DNA of 44,542 nucleotides from an uncultured Pelagibacteraceae bacterium (lineage in GTDB: Bacteria; Pseudomonadota; Alphaproteobacteria; Pelagibacterales; Pelagibacteraceae). This document shows, piece after piece, positions 34,916 through 43,221 of this stretch (within the stretch, counting starts at the first letter, position 1; each line of letters begins with the position of its first letter). Both the position numbers and the translations under genes were made by a program. Below the pieces are notes generated by a model, which was not told where the DNA came from, searched no databases, and saw only the letters and a program-made list of their open reading frames with translations. The stretch is taken from assembly GCA_902615145.1 (NCBI GenBank), contig CACMNK010000004.1, forward strand, positions 1 to 44,542. Reading direction: 5' to 3'.

Positions 34916-37453
34916 TTATATTATGATATTTATTAATTTATTTGGAACAAATACTTTTTTCTTAAATTCTTGATTTTTTATGTATTTGTTTATTTCAACG
35001 TTTTTTCTAATTAAATTTATTAACTCTCCCTCAGAAATGTCTCTATTTGCTTTAATCAAACCTCTTTTTTTACCATTAACCTGAACAACAAAATTAATAT
35101 TTTCCTCAATTAAAAGTTGCTTATCAACATTTGGCCACTCTAACGCGGATGTGTCTTCAAGTAATTCTATACACTCATTTGAAAAATGTGGAATAACTGG
35201 CAACATACAAACTAATATTTTTTTATAGTTATCAACTATTGTCTCAGGAGAATACTTTTTTTTGATTAATTTAGATATAGATGAATGAACTTCATGGATA
35301 TTAGCAACAATTTTATTATAAGTAAAATTAGATAAATTATTTGTCACATTATTTATAAATAAATTTGTTTTTTTTTTAAATTCGCCGTCATCATCTTTTG
35401 AGTGATTTTTTTTGATTTCATCTAAAACAAGTGTATTTAAAATCCACAGTTTTTGAATGAATTTATAAGATGATGCCATCCCCTGTTCTGACCATTGCAC
35501 ATCTTTTTCGGGAGGACTATCAGATAGAATAAATAACCTAACAGAGTCTGCACCGTATGTATTAATGATATCTTCAGGATCAATAACGTTTTTTTTGGAT
35601 TTTGACATTGATTCTGAAGGACCAACTTTAACGACTACATTAGGATTACCTTTTTTTATAATTTTATTATTAACTTTTTCTATTTCATCAGGACTAAGCC
35701 AGTTGTTATCTTGGTCTTTGTAAGTTTCATGACAAACCATGCCTTGTGTAAATAAACTTTGAAAAGGCTCAGTTATTTTAAAATTTTGATTTTTAAAGTT
35801 GATCGCTCTCATAAAAAATCTTGAATATAATAAATGTAAAATTGCATGCTCAACTCCCCCAATATACTGGTCAACTGGCATCCAGTAATCTATTTCGTCG
35901 TTATTAAATCCGTAATTTTTTTCTTTAGGAGAACAAAATCTCAAGTAGTACCATGATGAGCATACAAATGTATCCAATGTATCGGTTTCTCTAATGAATT
36001 TTTGCCCATCTATAACAACTTCTTTCCAGTTTTTTTGACTATCAAGAGGGTTTCCTTTAACTTTTAAATCAATATTTTCAGGTAACTCAACAGGTAATTT
36101 TTCTTTAGGCACTGGCACTACTTTACCTTTTTCATCATACATAATTGGAATTGGACATCCCCAATATCTTTGACGAGATACACCCCAGTCCTTTAATCTG
36201 TAATTAATTTTTTTTTTTCCCAATTTTTTTTTTTCTAAAATCTTTATTGTTTCAAGCACTGAATTCTTTGGTGCATCAAGGCCATTTAAAAAGTTTGAAT
36301 TTATTATTTTTCCAGGTCCAGGATATGCCTCTTCAGATACCTTGAAATTATCGTCTTCTTCATATGGTTTAACTACAGTATTGATTTCTAGTTTATATTT
36401 CTTTGCAAAATCGAAATCTCTTTGATCGTGTGCCGGACATCCAAATACTGCGCCAAAACCATAATCCATAAGAACAAAATTTGCAAAATAGACAGGAACC
36501 TTTTGATTAGGGTTTAGTGGATTTTTAGCTAAAAGACTGGTTTTAAAGCCAATTTTATCACCCACCGCAATAGCTTCTTCAGTTGTTCCTGTTTTAGAAC
36601 ATTCCTCTTTAAATTTTAGAAATTCTTTATCTTCTTTATAAAAGTTTGAGATTTCATGATCAATCGACAATGCTAAGAAAGAAAAGCCAAACAAAGTGTC
36701 TGGTCTAGTTGTAAAGCATTTTATATTTTTAACAGGTAAATTACCCTCAATTTCAAATTCAATTTCACATCCAAAAGATTTACCAATCCAATTTTTTTGC
36801 ATTGTTTTTACCTTATGGGGCCATGTCTCTAATTTTTCTAAACCATCTAACAAATCTTGTGAAAATTTTGATATATTAAAAAACCATTGACTTAATTTTT
36901 TTCTTTCAACTACTGCACCGGATCTCCATCCTTTTCCGTCAATAACTTGTTCATTTGCTAAAACAGTCTCGTCAACAGGATCCCAATTAACATAATTTTC
37001 TTTTCTATAAACAAGTCCCTTTTCCAATAGTTCCAAAAAGAAAATTTGTTGGTGTTTGTAGTAATCTTTATTACATGTCGATATCTCTCTATCCCAATCT
37101 AAAGATAAACCCAACTTTTTAAGTTGGTTTTTCATTGTTTCTATATTTCTATTAGTCCATTCTTTAGGATCTAAATTATTCTCACGCGCTGCATTTTCTG
37201 CTGGCATCCCAAATGAATCCCAACCCATTGGATGAAGTACATTAAATCCTTTTAAAGTTTTGTATCTTGCTAGAACATCTCCTATTGTATAATTTCTGAC
37301 ATGCCCCATATGTATTTTACCAGATGGATATGGAAACATTTCTAAGCAGTAGAATTTTTTTTTATTTTTTTTTACTTGTGATTTATGAAGATTGTTTTTT
37401 TCCCAATGATTCTGCCACTTTTTTTCTATTTCTTTAAAATTATATCTGTCCAC
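34916..37453 (-). CDS. leuS: Leucyl-tRNA synthetase
   Basis: Class I synthetase charging tRNA-Leu. The 845 residues are standard. The HIGH-type motif is in [19 protein letters not shown] (about 42-50). The inserted CP1 editing domain has [13 protein letters not shown]. The KMSKS-type loop is [15 protein letters not shown], in which the first residue is Ser rather than Lys. The catalytic WYYLRF and the leucine-specific C-terminal domain with NGKKRGLI are present. It is separated by 5 bases from lptE and 17 from the DUF3576 gene. Confidence 0.98.
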   Translation of the reverse strand: MDRYNFKEIEKKWQNHWEKNNLHKSQVKKNKKKFYCLEMFPYPSGKIHMGHVRNYTIGDVLARYKTLKGFNVLHPMGWDSFGMPAENAARENNLDPKEWTNRNIETMKNQLKKLGLSLDWDREISTCNKDYYKHQQIFFLELLEKGLVYRKENYVNWDPVDETVLANEQVIDGKGWRSGAVVERKKLSQWFFNISKFSQDLLDGLEKLETWPHKVKTMQKNWIGKSFGCEIEFEIEGNLPVKNIKCFTTRPDTLFGFSFLALSIDHEISNFYKEDKEFLKFKEECSKTGTTEEAIAVGDKIGFKTSLLAKNPLNPNQKVPVYFANFVLMDYGFGAVFGCPAHDQRDFDFAKKYKLEINTVVKPYEEDDNFKVSEEAYPGPGKIINSNFLNGLDAPKNSVLETIKILEKKKLGKKKINYRLKDWGVSRQRYWGCPIPIMYDEKGKVVPVPKEKLPVELPENIDLKVKGNPLDSQKNWKEVVIDGQKFIRETDTLDTFVCSSWYYLRFCSPKEKNYGFNNDEIDYWMPVDQYIGGVEHAILHLLYSRFFMRAINFKNQNFKITEPFQSLFTQGMVCHETYKDQDNNWLSPDEIEKVNNKIIKKGNPNVVVKVGPSESMSKSKKNVIDPEDIINTYGADSVRLFILSDSPPEKDVQWSEQGMASSYKFIQKLWILNTLVLDEIKKNHSKDDDGEFKKKTNLFINNVTNNLSNFTYNKIVANIHEVHSSISKLIKKKYSPETIVDNYKKILVCMLPVIPHFSNECIELLEDTSALEWPNVDKQLLIEENINFVVQVNGKKRGLIKANRDISEGELINLIRKNVEINKYIKNQEFKKKVFVPNKLINIII

Positions 37454-37470
37454 TAGAAAGAAATCTAAAA

Positions 37471-38055
37471 TTAATCTTTACCCATTTTAACATCTGGATA
37501 AAAAGTTTTATTTTTTGCTTTAGTTTGTTTTTGATATATTGTTGCTTTTTTTAAAATTTCTCTTCTCAATTCTGACTCTATATTTTCATTATTTTTTTGT
37601 ACAACACATTTAAATTCTGCATCACATTTTTTATAGAAGACATTTATGTCTATCGCATCAGATCTTATTTCATTAGTCAAAAATCTAATTGTGATTTTAA
37701 TAGTTTCATTCGGATTTGTACTATTTGAATACCAGTCTGTGATGATTATTCCACCGCTATAATTTGCAGACGTTAAAGGCATAAATTCTATTATATCTAA
37801 TGATGCTTTCCATAACTCGTTAGAGCTTGCAAATTCAAAATTTCCGCCTCTGCCGACCCTGTTTTTAACTGCATCATTAAGCCTAAAACCTTTTCCCTCT
37901 TCCAAATTTTTTTGTACTCTTTCGCGAGGATCGGGAGAAACTTTTCTTGCATCAGCTCCCCTAAAAAAACTTTTTCCACAACTATTCAATAAAACTAAGA
38001 TGATCAAAAAAATGGGTATTAGACTAAATTTCTTTAAAAATATGTAATTTTTCAT
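37471..38055 (-). CDS. DUF3576-type outer-membrane lipoprotein
   Basis: The ATG at 38055 gives 194 residues and a lipoprotein signal [20 protein letters not shown] with lipobox LLNSC; the longer frame from 38076 would place charged residues before it. The domain follows the DUF3576 pattern: [29 protein letters not shown] and [24 protein letters not shown] in pieces. It lies upstream of leuS, its usual place in alphaproteobacteria. Function is unknown; an envelope-assembly role is inferred from the lptE neighbourhood. Confidence 0.86.
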   Translation of the reverse strand: MKNYIFLKKFSLIPIFLIILVLLNSCGKSFFRGADARKVSPDPRERVQKNLEEGKGFRLNDAVKNRVGRGGNFEFASSNELWKASLDIIEFMPLTSANYSGGIIITDWYSNSTNPNETIKITIRFLTNEIRSDAIDINVFYKKCDAEFKCVVQKNNENIESELRREILKKATIYQKQTKAKNKTFYPDVKMGKD

Positions 38056-38238
38056 AAATATGCTCTCAACTGGCAATAATTTCTAACATACTCAGATAAC
38101 ACAAAAAACATATTAAAATAAACGAAAATTGTGTTGTAAAATTATCACAGTTAGTGATTTTGTTATAGAATAAATAGTAAATTTCGCAAAATTAAGCTCA
38201 TTTTGATAAAAGTTTAGCGTTTAATATTAAACAATAAA

Positions 38239-38245
38239 AGGAGTA
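38239..38245 (+). promoter_or_regulatory. Strong Shine-Dalgarno of the porin gene
   Basis: AAAGGAG, 6 bases before the ATG at 38252. It stands out because most genes in this window have no clear ribosome binding site, and fits high porin expression. The 196-base gap upstream (38056-38251) is AT-rich and must hold the porin and DUF3576 promoters, but I cannot place them reliably. Confidence 0.7.
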
Positions 38246-38251
38246 ATTAAT

Positions 38252-39241
38252 ATGAACAAATTAACAAAAATTGGTGTATCAGCATTAGCTGGTTCACTAG
38301 CAATGACATCAGTTGCAAACGCTGAAGCAAGCTTTTCAGTTTCTACTGGATTTGCTTTCATGTCGACAACGGATGAAAACGGAGCAACTGGTCCTTATCA
38401 GTTTGATAGTGTTGTTTTCTCAACATCTGGTGAAACAGAGGGCGGTATCACAGTTTCAGCTAAAATGGAACTTGATAACGATAACCCAGGTACTGATTCA
38501 TCATCAAACGGTATGGATGATAGAAGTGTTTCATTTGGAACAGATGCAATGGGAACAGTAACATTCCACGGACATGGTGGTTCATCAGTTCTTGGTCAAT
38601 GGGACGACGTAACTCCAAACGCTTATGAAGAAGTTTGGGATACTACAGCGAGTGCTGACAGAAGAATCGATGGTAGATCAGGTGACAACTTGTTAACTTA
38701 TGATTCACCTTCATTCAGTGGTGTGCAGTTTAAAGCAGCATACCAACATGATCACTCAACAGCTGCTAGCCAAAATCAAGACTTAGGTCACTATGCAGAC
38801 TTCGGTATTCAAATTTCTCCAGAAATGGTTGAAGGTTTGACTATTGGTTATGGTTTTGGTGAGATGGAGCCGAGCACTACAACGACAATTGATAACGAAA
38901 CAATGTTCGTTAAATATGCTGTTGGAGGGTTCACTTTAGGATACCAAAAAAGTGAAGCAGATGGTACTAACGCTACGCAAGACGATGAGTCTACGGGTTA
39001 TGCAATTTCTTACGCTGTAAACGAAAACTTTACTATTGCTTACGGTGAAAGAGACTACGAGGAAGACACAACAAATACTGCTAACACTGTTGAGCAAAAT
39101 GACTCAGGTATTTCAGCATCATACACAATGGGTGGTATGACTATTGCTGGTCACATGAACCAAAACGACAACGTTGGTGGAAGCACGGCTGCTACAAACG
39201 ATAAAGAGTCGTACGAGTTCGCTCTTACATTCGCATTCTAA
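38252..39241 (+). CDS. Outer-membrane porin (Gram-negative porin family)
   Basis: The 329 residues have a signal peptide (1-24, ending VANA) and a mature beta-barrel of alternating strands and Asp/Thr/Gly-rich loops, ending in the outer-membrane signature TFAF with C-terminal Phe. Segments such as SVSFGTDAMGTVTFHGHGG and SGDNLLTYDSPSFSGVQFKAAYQHDH resemble Rhodobacter-type porins (SFG-x-x-G-x-x-x-x-G; L-x-Y-x-S-P-x-F-G-h-x). The protein is acidic and low in Lys, and the gene has fewer A/T runs than its neighbours, as expected for a highly expressed gene. It is monocistronic, with its own strong ribosome site and terminator. Confidence 0.92.
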   Translation: MNKLTKIGVSALAGSLAMTSVANAEASFSVSTGFAFMSTTDENGATGPYQFDSVVFSTSGETEGGITVSAKMELDNDNPGTDSSSNGMDDRSVSFGTDAMGTVTFHGHGGSSVLGQWDDVTPNAYEEVWDTTASADRRIDGRSGDNLLTYDSPSFSGVQFKAAYQHDHSTAASQNQDLGHYADFGIQISPEMVEGLTIGYGFGEMEPSTTTTIDNETMFVKYAVGGFTLGYQKSEADGTNATQDDESTGYAISYAVNENFTIAYGERDYEEDTTNTANTVEQNDSGISASYTMGGMTIAGHMNQNDNVGGSTAATNDKESYEFALTFAF

Positions 39242-39261
39242 TTTATTTAGAATCTAAGATA

Positions 39262-39819
39262 TTAAAAGGCCCCTTTTTTAAAGGGGCCTTTTTTTTTGAA
39301 AAAAGATATTCCAGCATAACCACAAATATCTAATAAATTCAGTTTTTTTATATTTTTTTCATTAATACCGCCCAAGGCAACAAGTCTTTTTTTTGTAAAA
39401 TTTTCAAAAAATTTAAATTTATAAATTCCTAGATAATTTTTATTTTTTTTAAATAATGATGAAACAAAAAAAATTTTTACTGCCTGGAGTTTTTTGATAT
39501 TTAATTCTTGAAGTGAATGTGCAGATCCTAAAATAATAAACTTTTTTTTAAAATTATAAGCTAAATGGTTAAAACTTTTATTAAATGATGGCAAATAAAC
39601 ACCATCTAATTTCAATTTCATTGCTAATTTAACGTTATTTGACAAAAAGAAATTACATCTTTTTTTTTTACATAAATCCCGCAAAATCTTTATTTTTGTG
39701 ATATCCAATTTGCTCTTATAATTTCTAAAAATTATATTGGTTTTATTTTCTTGTTGTTTTATTAGATTTGTATCGTATTCACTTATAAAGTAATATTTTT
39801 GATAATTTATCTTATGCAT
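39262..39819 (-). CDS. Thiamine-phosphate synthase / TenI-like protein (divergent)
   Basis: The 185 residues (from the ATG at 39819) have a TIM-barrel pattern of the ThiE/TenI family: YYFISEYD, IIFRNYKSKLD in place of the substrate-binding QYR-x-K, KLDGVYLPSF in place of ADGVHLGQ, IILGSAHSLQEL in place of G-x-S-x-H, and RLVALGGINEKNIKKL, the phosphate-binding GGI. It is shorter and more degenerate than typical ThiE, so catalytic activity is uncertain. The last residues, GPFKKGAF, are encoded by the porin terminator. Its ATG overlaps that of the divergent YggS gene. Confidence 0.72.
   Translation of the reverse strand: MHKINYQKYYFISEYDTNLIKQQENKTNIIFRNYKSKLDITKIKILRDLCKKKRCNFFLSNNVKLAMKLKLDGVYLPSFNKSFNHLAYNFKKKFIILGSAHSLQELNIKKLQAVKIFFVSSLFKKNKNYLGIYKFKFFENFTKKRLVALGGINEKNIKKLNLLDICGYAGISFFKKKGPFKKGAF
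39264..39297. terminator. Strong bidirectional intrinsic terminator of the porin gene
   Basis: AAAAGGCCCCTT, loop TTTTA, AAGGGGCCTTTT, then a T-run to 39297. It is the only G+C-rich hairpin terminator in the window. On the minus strand the same bases give AAGGCCCC...GGGGCCTTTTAA, and they encode the last residues of the opposing ThiE/TenI-like gene. Confidence 0.92.
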
Positions 39820-40473
39820 GACTCTATTCAAAAATTAATACATATAGAAAAACTTGTAAAATCTAAAGAAGCAAATCTAAAAAAATCAGAAGCTTCAAAA
39901 ATTATCGCTGTATCTAAAACATTTTCATTAGATAAAATTATGCCACTAATCAATCATGGTCATTATGATTATGGTGAAAATAAAGTTCAAGAGGCAATGG
40001 ATAAATGGACACAAATTAAAGCAGAAAAACCTGAATTAAAACTTCATCTACTAGGTAAACTTCAAACAAACAAAGTAAAGTTTGCAATAAAACTTTTTGA
40101 TTTTATCCATTCTGTAGATAGTAAAAAGCTCGCTAAAAAAATTTATGATGAACAATCGAGTCAAAATAAAAAAGTTAAATTATTTATACAAGTCAACATA
40201 GGAAATGAAGAACAAAAATCTGGCATATTAAAAAATGATTTAGACGATCTTTATCATTATTGTAAGGATCTAAAATTAGATATTGTGGGCTTGATGTGTA
40301 TTCCGCCATATAATTCTGATCCAAATCCTTTTTTTCAAGAATTATACGATTTAAATAAAAATTTAAATTTAAAAGAATTAAGCATGGGCATGTCATCAGA
40401 TTACTTAAAAGCTCTTGAATATAATTCAACGTATTTAAGAATAGGTTCAGCAATTTTTGGTGAGAGAGCCTAA
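39814..40473 (+). CDS. PLP-homeostasis protein (YggS/PROSC family)
   Basis: The 219 residues form the alanine-racemase-like PLP barrel of YggS. KIIAVSKTFSLDKIMPLI contains the PLP lysine, followed by YGENKVQEAMDKW, LHLLGKLQTNKVKFAIKLFDFIHSVDS (the H-x-I-G-x-L-Q-x-N-K motif, here HLLGKLQTNK), NIGNEEQKSG, GLMCIPP, LSMGMSSDYLKALEYNSTYLRIGSAIFGER. These are diagnostic. Chosen ATG at 39814; a TTG 15 bases earlier is less likely. The stop overlaps the convergent transpeptidase-like stop by 4 bases. Confidence 0.94.
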   Translation: MHDSIQKLIHIEKLVKSKEANLKKSEASKIIAVSKTFSLDKIMPLINHGHYDYGENKVQEAMDKWTQIKAEKPELKLHLLGKLQTNKVKFAIKLFDFIHSVDSKKLAKKIYDEQSSQNKKVKLFIQVNIGNEEQKSGILKNDLDDLYHYCKDLKLDIVGLMCIPPYNSDPNPFFQELYDLNKNLNLKELSMGMSSDYLKALEYNSTYLRIGSAIFGERA

Positions 40474-40964
40474 AAGATTTTAATTTTTGTTTTTGTACTT
40501 ATAAGCTTTAACATAATTAAAAAGTCTTTTTTGCTTAATGCTATGCAACCTGCCGTTGGTTTATAATTTTTAGTTAAATGTAAAAAGATACAGCTTCCTT
40601 TTCCAAGATTTTTTCCTTGCCAATTATACTTTATTGGAATTATCAAATCATATTTAAAATCTTTTCTATAAAGTTTTTCGAATTTGGTTTTTTTTTTAGT
40701 ATCCACTAATTTGTTATAATTGGTGTTATCTTTTATATCATTACACCAACCCATACTTTTATTAATTTTTACACACTTTAATTTTGTAAAGGGTTTATTT
40801 AATCTATCACCTCTGTAATATAATTTCTCTAATTCAAAAGTACCTTTGGGAGTTTTATAGTCTCCCTCAATTTTTTCTTTACTAACCCCATTTTTTCCAA
40901 CACAACATTTAAATTCAAATTCATTAATTTTAAGAGAATATTTGTTTTTTAAAATAATTGTCAT
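40470..40964 (-). CDS. L,D-transpeptidase-fold (YkuD) protein without signal peptide
   Basis: The 164 residues have the YkuD catalytic stretch: GSCIFLHLTKNYKPTAGCIALSKKDF, with His in HLTK and the nucleophile Cys in TAGCIALS, corresponding to H-x15-S/T-x-G-C-I/V. The first strand region GDYKTPKGTFELEKLYYR is also typical (the D-x-x-T-P-x-G motif). No signal peptide or membrane helix is seen from this start, which is unusual for a peptidoglycan cross-linking enzyme. Its start is 13 bases from that of the divergent winged-helix gene. Confidence 0.83.
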   Translation of the reverse strand: MTIILKNKYSLKINEFEFKCCVGKNGVSKEKIEGDYKTPKGTFELEKLYYRGDRLNKPFTKLKCVKINKSMGWCNDIKDNTNYNKLVDTKKKTKFEKLYRKDFKYDLIIPIKYNWQGKNLGKGSCIFLHLTKNYKPTAGCIALSKKDFLIMLKLISTKTKIKIF

Positions 40965-40977
40965 ATTGTGTTTATAT

Positions 40978-41547
40978 ATGAATAATCAAATTTTGTTTAT
41001 TTATGAATCAAGGTCTCTTTTTGATATATTTTCAGAAATTGAAGATAATTTAAATTTTAAAGTTCTATATTTAAACAAAAAGGAAATATCTAAGATTAAT
41101 TTTAAAAATTATAGAGATTATCTTATTTTATCTATCAAAGATCTTGATTTATCAAATATGTTGCTGATAGAGAATTTCCCAATAAAATTTTCAAAACTTT
41201 TGGAAAAAATTAATATTGAGTTTTTGAAAAAAAATTTTTATGAACAATCTAATATAACTGTCAGTAAATATACTATTAATACAAATTCTAGAGAAATGAT
41301 TCTACATAGTCAAAAATTAAAGCTTACAGAAAAAGAAATAGATATGATTATGTATTTATCAAAAAGTAAAAAACCAATAAAAATTAATGAACTGCAAGAA
41401 AAAGTTTGGGGATATCAATCAAAGTTAGAAACCCATACAGTTGAAACACATATTCATAGGTTGAGAAAAAAGATTAAAGAAAAGTTTTTTGATGAAAATT
41501 TAATTGTTAGTAAAAAAAATGGTTACGAAATTTCAGAAAAAAAATAA
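40978..41547 (+). CDS. OmpR-type winged-helix protein with degenerate receiver-like N-terminus
   Basis: From the ATG at 40978 the protein has 189 residues. The C-terminal third is a Trans_reg_C winged helix: KLKLTEKEIDMIMYLSKSKKPIKINEL, VWGYQSKLETHTVETHIHRLRKKIKE, and the wing LIVSKKNGYEI. The N-terminal 90 residues start QILFIYESRSLF, which looks like a receiver strand, but the acidic pocket and a clear phospho-acceptor Asp are missing. It therefore probably works without phosphorylation. The target genes are unknown. The 3' end overlaps a short arfA-like ORF. Confidence 0.86.
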   Translation: MNNQILFIYESRSLFDIFSEIEDNLNFKVLYLNKKEISKINFKNYRDYLILSIKDLDLSNMLLIENFPIKFSKLLEKINIEFLKKNFYEQSNITVSKYTINTNSREMILHSQKLKLTEKEIDMIMYLSKSKKPIKINELQEKVWGYQSKLETHTVETHIHRLRKKIKEKFFDENLIVSKKNGYEISEKK

Positions 41548-41641
41548 ATTTGCTAAAGAACTTTTTACTAAAAAATTTAAGACCAGGGTAGTTAAACCAA
41601 AAAAAGGTAAAGGAAGCTTTAAAAGAATTAAAAAAGTTTAA
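41519..41641 (+). CDS. arfA: Probable alternative ribosome-rescue factor ArfA (40 aa)
   Basis: This 40-codon ORF begins inside the last codons of the winged-helix gene in another frame and ends at TAA 41639-41641. The peptide reads MVTKFQKKNKFAKELFTKK, then FKTRVVKPKKGKGSFKRIKKV over positions 20-40. The core F-x-x-R-V-V-x-x-K-KGKGS-F-x-R matches the conserved part of E. coli ArfA, FRQRVEKNKKGKGSYMR, nearly residue for residue. ArfA recruits RF2 to release stalled ribosomes on non-stop mRNA. It is shorter than the E. coli protein and lacks its hydrophobic C-terminus. No Shine-Dalgarno is obvious. Its stop overlaps that of the convergent kinase gene. Confidence 0.72.
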   Translation: MVTKFQKKNKFAKELFTKKFKTRVVKPKKGKGSFKRIKKV

Positions 41642-42567
41642 AATCTCGCTCCTATCTGCTGAATTATTTTAGAGGACATCTCTGTTGCTTTAATTAGACA
41701 TTCTTTTTGAGAAAAATTATTTATAAATCCATGTAAATATCCTGAAGCAAACAAATCGCCTGCTCCTGTCAAATCTACAACCTTAAGGTCTTTTTTTGCA
41801 TCAATTTCCTCTATTTCATTTTTATGAATTGAGATAGCACCTTTTTCACCTCTGGTTATTACTAAATGTTTTTTTAGCTCTTTACCAAAAGAGATAACCT
41901 CATCAAAGTTTTTTGCACCAATCAGTGACATTATTTCTCCTTCATTTGCAAAAACTAAATCTAACTTATTTTTCACAAGATTTAAAAAATTTGATTTATG
42001 CCTATCTACACAGAATTTATCCGATAGAGACATCGCTGTTTTATTTGCCAAATTAATAGCTTTTTCAAAAGCTTCTTTTGGATCTCCTTCATCCCACAAG
42101 TATCCCTCTAAAAAAACCAAATCACTTTTTTTAATGGCTTTTTCATCCAGATCATTTTTGTTTATTTTTCCCGCAGTTCCTAAAAAAGTACACATTGTTC
42201 TCTCAGAGTCAGGTGTGATTAAGATTAAACAAGTTCCAGTGGGTATAAGTTCTTTTTTCTTCCTATAAAAAAAAATTACTTTTTCTTTTTTTAAACCCTC
42301 TTCATATTTGACACCAAAATTATCATTAGATATTTTACCAATAAACCCAACCTTATCTCCCAATTGTGACAAACCAACTATTGAATTTGCAACTGAACCT
42401 CCTGAAATTGTTTTTTCAATTTTTAAATTCGATAATAGGTTTGAGAATTCACTTTGATCAAATATAAGTTTCATTAAACCTTTTGTAAGATTATTTTTTG
42501 TTATAAACTCATCCTCAACTTTGCAGATCACATCAACTATTGCATTCCCAATACCTAAGATTTTCAT
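41638..42567 (-). CDS. PfkB-family carbohydrate or nucleoside kinase (adenosine kinase-like)
   Basis: The 309 residues form a ribokinase-fold kinase. The N-terminal ILGIGNAIVDVICKVED is typical of the adenosine kinase branch, as is ISGGSVANSIVGLSQLG (GG motif). The C-terminal signature DLTGAGDLFASGYLHGF contains the anion hole GAGD with the catalytic Asp. Whether the substrate is adenosine, a sugar or another nucleoside is undecided. It follows nth with no gap in the dnaJ-dapB-nth cluster. Confidence 0.88.
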   Translation of the reverse strand: MKILGIGNAIVDVICKVEDEFITKNNLTKGLMKLIFDQSEFSNLLSNLKIEKTISGGSVANSIVGLSQLGDKVGFIGKISNDNFGVKYEEGLKKEKVIFFYRKKKELIPTGTCLILITPDSERTMCTFLGTAGKINKNDLDEKAIKKSDLVFLEGYLWDEGDPKEAFEKAINLANKTAMSLSDKFCVDRHKSNFLNLVKNKLDLVFANEGEIMSLIGAKNFDEVISFGKELKKHLVITRGEKGAISIHKNEIEEIDAKKDLKVVDLTGAGDLFASGYLHGFINNFSQKECLIKATEMSSKIIQQIGARF

Positions 42568-43221
42568 TTATGGTTTTTTAGTTTTGATTGGTTTTTTTCT
42601 GTTAGGATAACAACTGGTACATATTTTACAAGTTATTCCATAGCAATCTCTCGCTTTACAATACTCTCTCCCATAATAAATAATTTGCAGGTGAAGCTTG
42701 TTCCAATATTTTTTTGGAAATAACCTTTTTAAATCTTTCTCAGTTTGAATAACATTTTTACCATCAGTTAATCCCCATCTTTGCGCCAATCTATGAATGT
42801 GAGTATCAACTGGAAATGCGGGATAACCAAACCCTTGAGACATAACCACACTAGCAGTTTTATGACCTACGCCAGGCAACCGTTCCAATTCCTCAAATGT
42901 TTTTGGTACTTTTCCATTGTAGTCCTTTTCTAATATGCCACAAAGATTGTAAATACTTTTTGCTTTTACTCTGAAAATTCCAATTTTTTTAATAAGTCTC
43001 TCTATTTTTTTTCTTCCTAATTTTAAAAAATGACGAGGTTTGTAATATTTTGGGTAAATATTTTTTGTAACATTATTTACATTTACGTCAGTACATTGAG
43101 CGGATAGCAAAACAGAGATTAATAAAGTAAAAACATTTCGACTTTTTAGAGGGACCTTTATTTTTGGATAAGTTTTGTTAAGATGCTTTAATATAATTTT
43201 CGTCCTTTGAACTTCAGTCAT
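42568..43221 (-). CDS. nth: Endonuclease III
   Basis: Bifunctional DNA glycosylase/AP lyase for oxidised pyrimidines. I chose the ATG at 43221, which overlaps the dapB stop as TAATG, giving 217 residues. FTLLISVLLSAQCTDVNVN, the helix-hairpin-helix LPGVGHKTASVV with catalytic Lys, and FPVDTHIHRLAQRWGL with catalytic Asp are all present. The iron-sulfur loop is CKARDCYGITCKICTSC, in which the four-cysteine spacing differs from the E. coli C-x6-C-x2-C-x5-C. Confidence 0.95.
   Translation of the reverse strand: MTEVQRTKIILKHLNKTYPKIKVPLKSRNVFTLLISVLLSAQCTDVNVNNVTKNIYPKYYKPRHFLKLGRKKIERLIKKIGIFRVKAKSIYNLCGILEKDYNGKVPKTFEELERLPGVGHKTASVVMSQGFGYPAFPVDTHIHRLAQRWGLTDGKNVIQTEKDLKRLFPKKYWNKLHLQIIYYGREYCKARDCYGITCKICTSCYPNRKKPIKTKKP

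Noticed and set aside
38313..38561. 82-codon ORF inside the porin gene
   Set aside because: Out of frame with the porin and Gln/Leu-rich because of the porin's codon pattern; no start signal.
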